A DNA stretch of 64,000 bases, taken from NCBI RefSeq assembly GCF_949628215.1, contig NW_027441196.1:248001-312000 (forward strand), in the 5' to 3' direction. The notes beneath the pieces are model-generated. The model was not told the origin of the DNA. It was given only the letters and a program-made list of their open reading frames with translations, and searched no databases. How positions within the stretch are numbered: position 1 is the stretch's first letter; every line of letters begins with the position of its first letter. Shown here one piece after another: positions 61,001 to 64,000 of the stretch. This stretch comes from Phalacrocorax aristotelis (taxonomy: Eukaryota; Chordata; Aves; Suliformes; Phalacrocoracidae). A program made the translations under genes and the position numbers.

Positions 61001-63361
61001 GGGGCCGGCCAAGGGAGTCTCCGACTCAGGGGGTCCTGCAGCCGGACAGAGATGGTCCCATCTGGGTCGCCAAACTGATACAAAAATTCGCGGATACTAT
61101 CTTTCAAAGTCCGAACCTCCCCGTAAGAGGAAGCGGAGTATCCAGAAAGTTCCCGAAATAAAACTCGATAGCAACAAAGTCACTATTAAGCAGGCATCCT
61201 TTATTACAGCGCTGGGCAGCACTGGGGATTGATCCACCATGAGTGCTCCAGTGATTCAGTAAACTTCTAAAGATTATATACTATAAAGTCATACATATTA
61301 ATGAGATTCAGGAGGATTCATTAACATATGTAAAAGCTCAAGCTGCATGCATAGTTGTCCTTTTAGTGGTCTTTGGGAGTCCTCCAGTGGTCTCTGATGG
61401 TCTTCCTCACCTGTCCGCTGGCTGAACTTTGGGTTTCCTTTGCCCATATATAGTCATTGAATGAGCTCTTCGGTCCTTTAGCCTTGGACTGTCACAAGGG
61501 GTTGATTTAAACTAGTTCCTCGAGTGCTTATCTCGGCACTGGTGTCCTGAGTCTCTGTTATCAATGAATTTACGAGCTTATTCACTATCTTTTTAATCCT
61601 GTCTGGCACCAAGTTGCATTCTTCAAAACCCTGAAACTATCTTTGCAAGGGAGGAAACCACAAGAGAACAAGGATGCTTACAATAAGGACTAAGTCAAGG
61701 ACTGTCAGGGGTTTAGTTCTTTCACCTGCCAGAAAGGCTGCTTAGGTGCCCGGAGGCTCCCTGTGTATTGGGAGTCACTCCGGGACTCACGACCTAGGTG
61801 GCAGGGAAGGAATCTGGATGAGGTGACCTTCCTTCCAAACCATTGTTTTCCAAAGCACTGTATTCAAGCACACTGATTTACCGATCCCTGATTCTTGTTC
61901 TGGTTGTTTACGTACTGGTTTCTTGAGGGTGGAAATGAGTGGACGAGAGCTGTTTCTTGGGCTGCTCTTCTCCACGGGCAGCGCGCGATTGTTGAAGTGG
62001 CGTTGGTAGGAGGTGCCCTCATTACCCAGCTGACAGATGGGGTCTGTGAGTTGCAGGAGCCAGAGGTCCTTCGCTCCTCGGCCTTCAGCCTCTACGCCGC
62101 CCTGGCCTCCTCCGCCTCAGGGAAGAGATCATTCTTCGCCAGGGAAGTGGCGGAAACCTGGGTCAGCCTTCTCTTGCACCTCCGGGATCCTGACCCTGAA
62201 GTCTCCAATGTAAGAGCCCCCACATCTCATTTGCAAAGCCGTAGCAAGCCTTAGAAAGGCATAGAAAGCTGCCTGGCGAACTGCTGCAGCCAGTGCCCTC
62301 CCTGCCCGGAGACTGCGTCTGGGGCAGCCCCCTCTGCTGGGGGGGTGAGCTGAGCAGAGCTCAGCTGGACGAGCTTCCTGGCAAGGACCCCACCCGCTCC
62401 CACAGGGGAGGAACGACGTGGCTCGACTCTCTTTTTCAGGTGTGCAGGACCGCTCTCTATCTCTGCGCTCCGTTTTTGGGGCCAGAGCGGGTGCAGGAGA
62501 CCATCATCACCTCCATCGGTCTGAGCGCAGCCGAGCTGCAGTACGAGGTTTGCCATTGCCTGGTGAGTGAGCTGTGCCCTGGGGAGAGGTTGCGGCCGCA
62601 GGGCCCTTCCCCAGAACCGAGAGGGGAGCATGAGGTGACATGCCACGGGTGGGCAGGGTGCGAGCCGGGTAGCTGGTGCAGAGGCACGGCCACCCCTTCT
62701 GGACACCTGCGCTCTCTCTCTCGCTCCCTCTTTTCTCTCCCTTTCCCCTTGTGGCCCACCCAGCCAACCGGCCGTGGGTCAGCAGAGGGGTCTTTTTGGC
62801 CAGAGAAGAAATTGTGCCTCTCTGCTTGCCCCTAGGTCAGAGATGCCCCTGCTGTGCTGGAGAGGCTCCGCAGCATCGCCAGGAGCCGCCACCTCGAGAA
62901 CGGGCAGGCGCTGCACTCTGCCACCATTGCAGTCCTAGGTGAGAGTCAGGGCTGGGGCCCGATGCTGTGCTCCTCCCTGCCAAGATGGCCACGGTGGCCT
63001 GCGCTTTCCCCATCTGCCCAGGGAGGCCAGGGCTGGGGCCGGCCTTAGGAGGGCTGCCACAGAGGGGTTTGCCGAGGGCTCAGTGCGAGCGTAGGAGAAG
63101 GGCTGCAGAGCGGGTGCCGGTGGGGAGGCTGGACCCCGCACGAGGCGACGCTCAGCTCTGGCGGCTGCTATGTCGCGACTGTAAAGTTCTGATCTTTCTA
63201 GCCTTCCCCTCCAGCTCCCCAAGCACGTCCCAGGTGTAGGGGAGGGCCACAAGCCAGGGCTGTGGGGCAGTGCCTTGACACTCACCTCTTTGTCCCATGC
63301 CTTAGGAGACATCCTGGAAAAAGCAAGAGGCCTTAGCGGCTCTTGCCAGCAGCAGGAGTGA
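49043..63361 (+). CDS. MROH family protein, C-terminal exons, copy 2 with intronic provirus
   Basis: Exons: 49043-49197, 49454-49616, 49867-50060, 50941-51078, 51276-51387, 51596-51742, 52501-52683, then, after the provirus, 62057-62209, 62440-62562, 62836-62938 and 63306-63361. All phases and splice sites match copy 1, giving 508 residues and TGA. Differences from copy 1 that change residues: Leu to Pro at the start of exon 3 (49871), Asp to Gly in exon 5, Ala to Val in exon 7, and Arg to Gln near the C-terminus. About five others are silent. The intron after exon 7 has grown by 8.8 kb through an antisense provirus, which could affect splicing or end transcripts early. The coding frame is otherwise intact. 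The family call is good; the paralogue is not assigned. Confidence 0.78.
52928..52931. repeat. Target-site duplication, left
   Basis: CCTG directly before the LTR, matching CCTG at 61725-61728. The unoccupied site in copy 1 has a single CCTG at 11019-11022. Four base pairs is the usual gammaretroviral length. Confidence 0.9.
52932..53580 (-). repeat. 3' LTR
   Basis: 649 bp, the downstream LTR in proviral orientation. It contains TTTATT at 53056-53061 (AATAAA on the minus strand) as poly(A) signal and a TATA-like element at about 53131-53142. Confidence 0.95.
53581..53598 (-). other. Polypurine tract
   Basis: On the minus strand this reads TTAAAGAAAAGGGGGGAA immediately before the 3' LTR, the primer for plus-strand DNA synthesis. 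Confidence 0.9.
53614..55533 (-). pseudogene. env, disrupted
   Basis: The ATG at 55533 overlaps the end of pol by 20 bases in another frame. A hydrophobic signal segment (LALILLLCCC) follows. Breaks seen: in-frame TAG at 55378-55380; in-frame TAG at 54781-54783; a frame change near 54463-54481; another near 54005-54075. Readable parts include many N-glycosylation sites, a KVKR cleavage-like motif at about 54910 followed by a glycine-rich GGAGTGLG segment, and a membrane anchor ([14 protein letters not shown]) near 53700. The membrane-proximal reading frame has no cysteine and no CX6CC motif, unlike typical gammaretroviral transmembrane subunits. No intact envelope protein can be made from this copy. 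Confidence 0.85.
55514..59017 (-). CDS. pol polyprotein (protease, reverse transcriptase, RNase H, integrase), open
   Basis: Expressed as an extension of gag: the frame continues without shift after the TGA at 59018-59020. From the internal start at 58984 it is 1,156 residues with no break. In order: protease with DTGAT (residues 18-22); reverse transcriptase with YVDD at about residue 325; RNase H beginning around YIDGSSF; integrase with a zinc-binding CEIC and the DDE residues in [16 protein letters not shown] and the [13 protein letters not shown] segment; C-terminal GPF motif. Catalytic motifs are all present. Codon use and AT content differ from the GC-rich host genes. It ends 20 bases inside env. 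Confidence 0.95.
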   Translation of the reverse strand, partial: WRPGESSLAEPLVKIQLGKEEKPVEFLVDTGATFSVLNQELLPISKQNVNIVGATGQVEKAFFLKPLKFKIGKSVGIHKFLYLPEAPRPLLGRDLLEQLNAEIKFNEGEMEFKLPEENLIEILSLTLTEPQVRGQEIIQEIKDQVYPGVWASGIPGKAKNAELVVVKLKVGAQPAKVRQYPLKLEDRRGVKSITEEFIRFGLLIECSSEYNTPILPIKKPDGKTYRLVQDLRAINKIVEDLYLVVANPYTLLTNLKETYEWFTVLDLKDAFFCLTLAPESRNLFAFEWENPDSGRKTQLTWTVLPQGFKNSPTIFGNQLAKELEAWESPPGNGTLLQYVDDILIATEKDEECKEWTVSLLNFLGLSGYRVSLQKAQILKKEVIYLGFVISKRQRQLGNDRKEAICRTPEPTTVKELRTFLGMTGWCRLWIYNYGLLVKPLYELLKNSLTQLIWTGEARRAFKELKLELMRAPALGLPDVTKPFWLFSYERQGVALGILAQKLGPYKRAVAYFSKQLDEVSKGWPGCLRAVAAVVLIIQEARKFTLGRKMIVHTSHTVTSVLEQKGGHWLSPSRFLKYQSVLMEQDDIEIVTSTIINPASFLTDKQEMETVVHDCIETIETVYASRPDLKEEPLEEADHTWYIDGSSFVRNGVRMAGYAVTTTDQVVEAKSLPKGTSAQRAEIIALVRALELAEGLRVNIWTDSKYAFGVVHAHGAIWKERGLLTAQGKDIKHADIILRLLDAVQLPSAVAIMHCKGHQKGNTDREVGNKLADHEARQAAEQGEVLGIIPEKSLPLPEIVEYDKKDQKLITDLKAEIGPTGWAMLKDNKIVVPFRILWKLIKTEHDKTHWGTEALYNSLTKQMIARNLFQTIKTIVDRCEICLKNNPKVENRVKFGSIGKGNVPGQNWQIDFTELPRKGGYRYLLVLTDTFSGWPEAFPCRTNKAREVTKVLLREIIPRFGVPEVISSDRGPHFVAQVVQQVSKFLEINWKLHTTYRPQASGQVEKMNHLIKTQLSKICQETNLRWDQALPIALLRLRVKPRTKEKLSPFKILYGRPFQTRYQGQDPTQVGEINLQQYLIALGKQLQEVNGLVMSTRAWGLDSPVHLFKPGDWVYVKNISGDPLKEKWSGPFQVLLTTYTAVKLEKHAAWIHYSRIKRHLKDHGSPNP
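59018..60546 (-). pseudogene. gag, disrupted
   Basis: The ATG at 60546 begins Met-Gly, a likely myristoylation signal, and the matrix start includes HWKD. A frame change near 60455-60480 is needed to continue into the rest of matrix (60454-59939 frame), which ends at an in-frame TAG at 59939-59941. The same frame then runs through capsid (59920 downward; [11 protein letters not shown] near its start) and nucleocapsid with one zinc knuckle, [14 protein letters not shown], to TGA at 59018-59020. A PPPE string in the mid-region could be a late domain. One frameshift and one premature stop make gag non-functional here. The terminal TGA is the expected gag-pol boundary and not a defect. Confidence 0.88.
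60547..61054 (-). other. Proviral leader
   Basis: About 500 bases between the primer-binding site and gag, where the packaging signal and splice donor are expected. The half next to gag is AT-rich with TATACGCATA-like runs. I could not fix the splice donor or packaging stem-loops. Confidence 0.6.
61055..61072 (-). promoter_or_regulatory. Primer-binding site
   Basis: On the minus strand TGGCGACCCAGATGGGAC starts three bases after the 5' LTR. It is the complement of a tRNA 3' end finishing in GCCA. It is not the tRNA-Pro, -Gln or -Trp site common in gammaretroviruses and avian leukosis viruses. From memory it is nearest to an arginine tRNA, with mismatches. Confidence 0.7.
61076..61724 (-). 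repeat. 5' LTR
   Basis: 649 bp, the upstream LTR in proviral orientation, driving minus-strand transcription. TATA-like sequence at about 61275-61286 and AATAAA (minus strand) at 61200-61205, spaced as promoter and poly(A) signal with a short R region. Confidence 0.95.
61725..61728. repeat. Target-site duplication, right
   Basis: CCTG, partner of 52928-52931; host intron sequence resumes here. Confidence 0.9.
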
Positions 63362-63597
63362 GGCTCCTATTCTCAGGTAGGTTTGAGCAGAGCCGAGCTC
63401 TGGCTCTGCTGGTCAGGGAGGAGCTTGGAGGCCTGGCAGCAAAAGGCCTGGCTCGGAGCAGGAGAGGAGCACCCAGCAAGGGCAGCTCCTCATCGCCCCT
63501 CCCGTGTCACTGCAGCTTCCTATTGCCCGCGGCCAGAGGCAGACAAGATCTTCTGCGACTGTGACAGTGACCACTGCGAGCCGGGGGTACTTATGGC

Positions 63598-63603
63598 AAT
63601 AAA
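63598..63603 (+). terminator. Poly(A) signal of MROH copy 2
   Basis: AATAAA 237 bases after the stop codon, as in copy 1. Confidence 0.75.
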
Positions 63604-63654
63604 CCTCCTTTGACCGCCACGCCGATGGAGAGTGATCTTTCTTTCCTAGAGGCA

Positions 63655-64000
63655 GGGGGGCCGTGCCAGGGCTGTGCCAAGGCCTGAGGGGATGCACCCA
63701 CAGGTGCTGAGGGAGCTGGCTGATGTGACCACAAGGCTGCTCTCAGTGACCCTTGAAATGTTGCAGCAACGGGGGAAGGTTCCTGAGGACTGGGAGAAAG
63801 CAAATGTGGCTCCTGTCTTCAGGAAGGGCCAGAAAGAAGATCCAGGGTGGCACAAGCTGGTTGGCCTCACTTCAGTCCTTTGGGACATGGGGGACCACAG
63901 GGGTTTGTTCACTTTGGGTTTAGGTAGTGTTGTGACACCATCTCCCATAACACCCTCACTGAGGAGGTGGCAAAGGTCGAGTCCGATAAGAGGCTGTGGA
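63655..64000 (+). mobile_element. CR1 LINE fragment, sense, cut by the window edge
   Basis: Duplicate of the CR1 fragment at 12950, with the same ORF2 segment and the same rearrangements, so it was copied with block B. Confidence 0.85.

Larger units (their letters stand above)
52932..61724 (-). mobile_element. Endogenous gammaretrovirus-like provirus
   Basis: 8,793 bp with two 649-bp LTRs (TG...CA), primer-binding site, gag, pol, env and polypurine tract, all on the minus strand. Class evidence: 4-bp target duplication; one CCHC zinc knuckle in gag; pol in the same frame as gag after a single stop; an integrase C-terminus with a GPF motif; env overlapping the end of pol. The LTRs differ at three positions (53023/61167, 53100/61244, 53478/61622), so insertion was recent. 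Pol is open; gag and env are disabled, so this copy cannot be autonomous as it stands. It lies antisense in an MROH intron. Confidence 0.96.
45773..64000 (+). repeat. Segmental duplication B, copy 2, interrupted by a provirus
   Basis: Same orientation as 3863-13293. The offset is 41910 at the left, changing by small indels, and jumps by 8,797 bp across the provirus plus its 4-bp duplication. The copy continues beyond the right edge of the window. Confidence 0.95.

Overview
The window looks like GC-rich, gene-dense bird DNA, probably from a microchromosome or a similar compartment. The grounds are vertebrate-style multi-exon genes with GT/AG introns, several CR1 LINE fragments in both orientations with their typical 3' ends, a gammaretrovirus-like provirus, and two copies of a maestro-heat-like-repeat (MROH) gene, a family known to be expanded in birds. 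CR1 also occurs in crocodilians and turtles, so a non-avian sauropsid cannot be excluded. No bacterial features, RNA genes or CRISPR arrays were seen.

Layout. 1-1406 is copy 1 of a duplicated block (A); 1407-3862 is single-copy and unassigned. 3863-13293 is copy 1 of a second duplicated block (B): CpG-rich promoter, purine-rich tract, eleven in-frame 3' exons of an MROH gene on the + strand, poly(A) signal, then a CR1 piece. 13480-18170 is mostly repeats: CR1 fragments, a possible solo LTR, and a ten-copy ~82-bp tandem array in which every unit carries a ZNF143/THAP11-type site. 18171-24785 holds a poorly resolved minus-strand gene for a probable secreted or single-pass membrane protein. 24786-26191 is copy 2 of block A.

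26191-43734 is a 17.5-kb segment bounded by 231/230-bp direct repeats. It contains an ADCY10 (soluble adenylyl cyclase) gene on the minus strand. I could join 25 exons from ATG to stop with every phase compatible, giving about 1,255 residues. 43735-45772 is spacer with one small candidate ORF. 45773-64000 is copy 2 of block B, interrupted in an MROH intron by an 8,793-bp antisense provirus (52932-61724) with 649-bp LTRs, a 4-bp target duplication, an open pol, and broken gag and env. The matching empty site is in copy 1 at 11019-11022.

The ADCY10 and MROH genes show no operon-like coupling; the main link is structural. The locus has been reshaped by recent tandem duplication, with one provirus arriving in only one copy. 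The most unusual regulatory element is the ZNF143-site array next to a YY1-like site. All alignments, exon joins and motif calls were made by eye.
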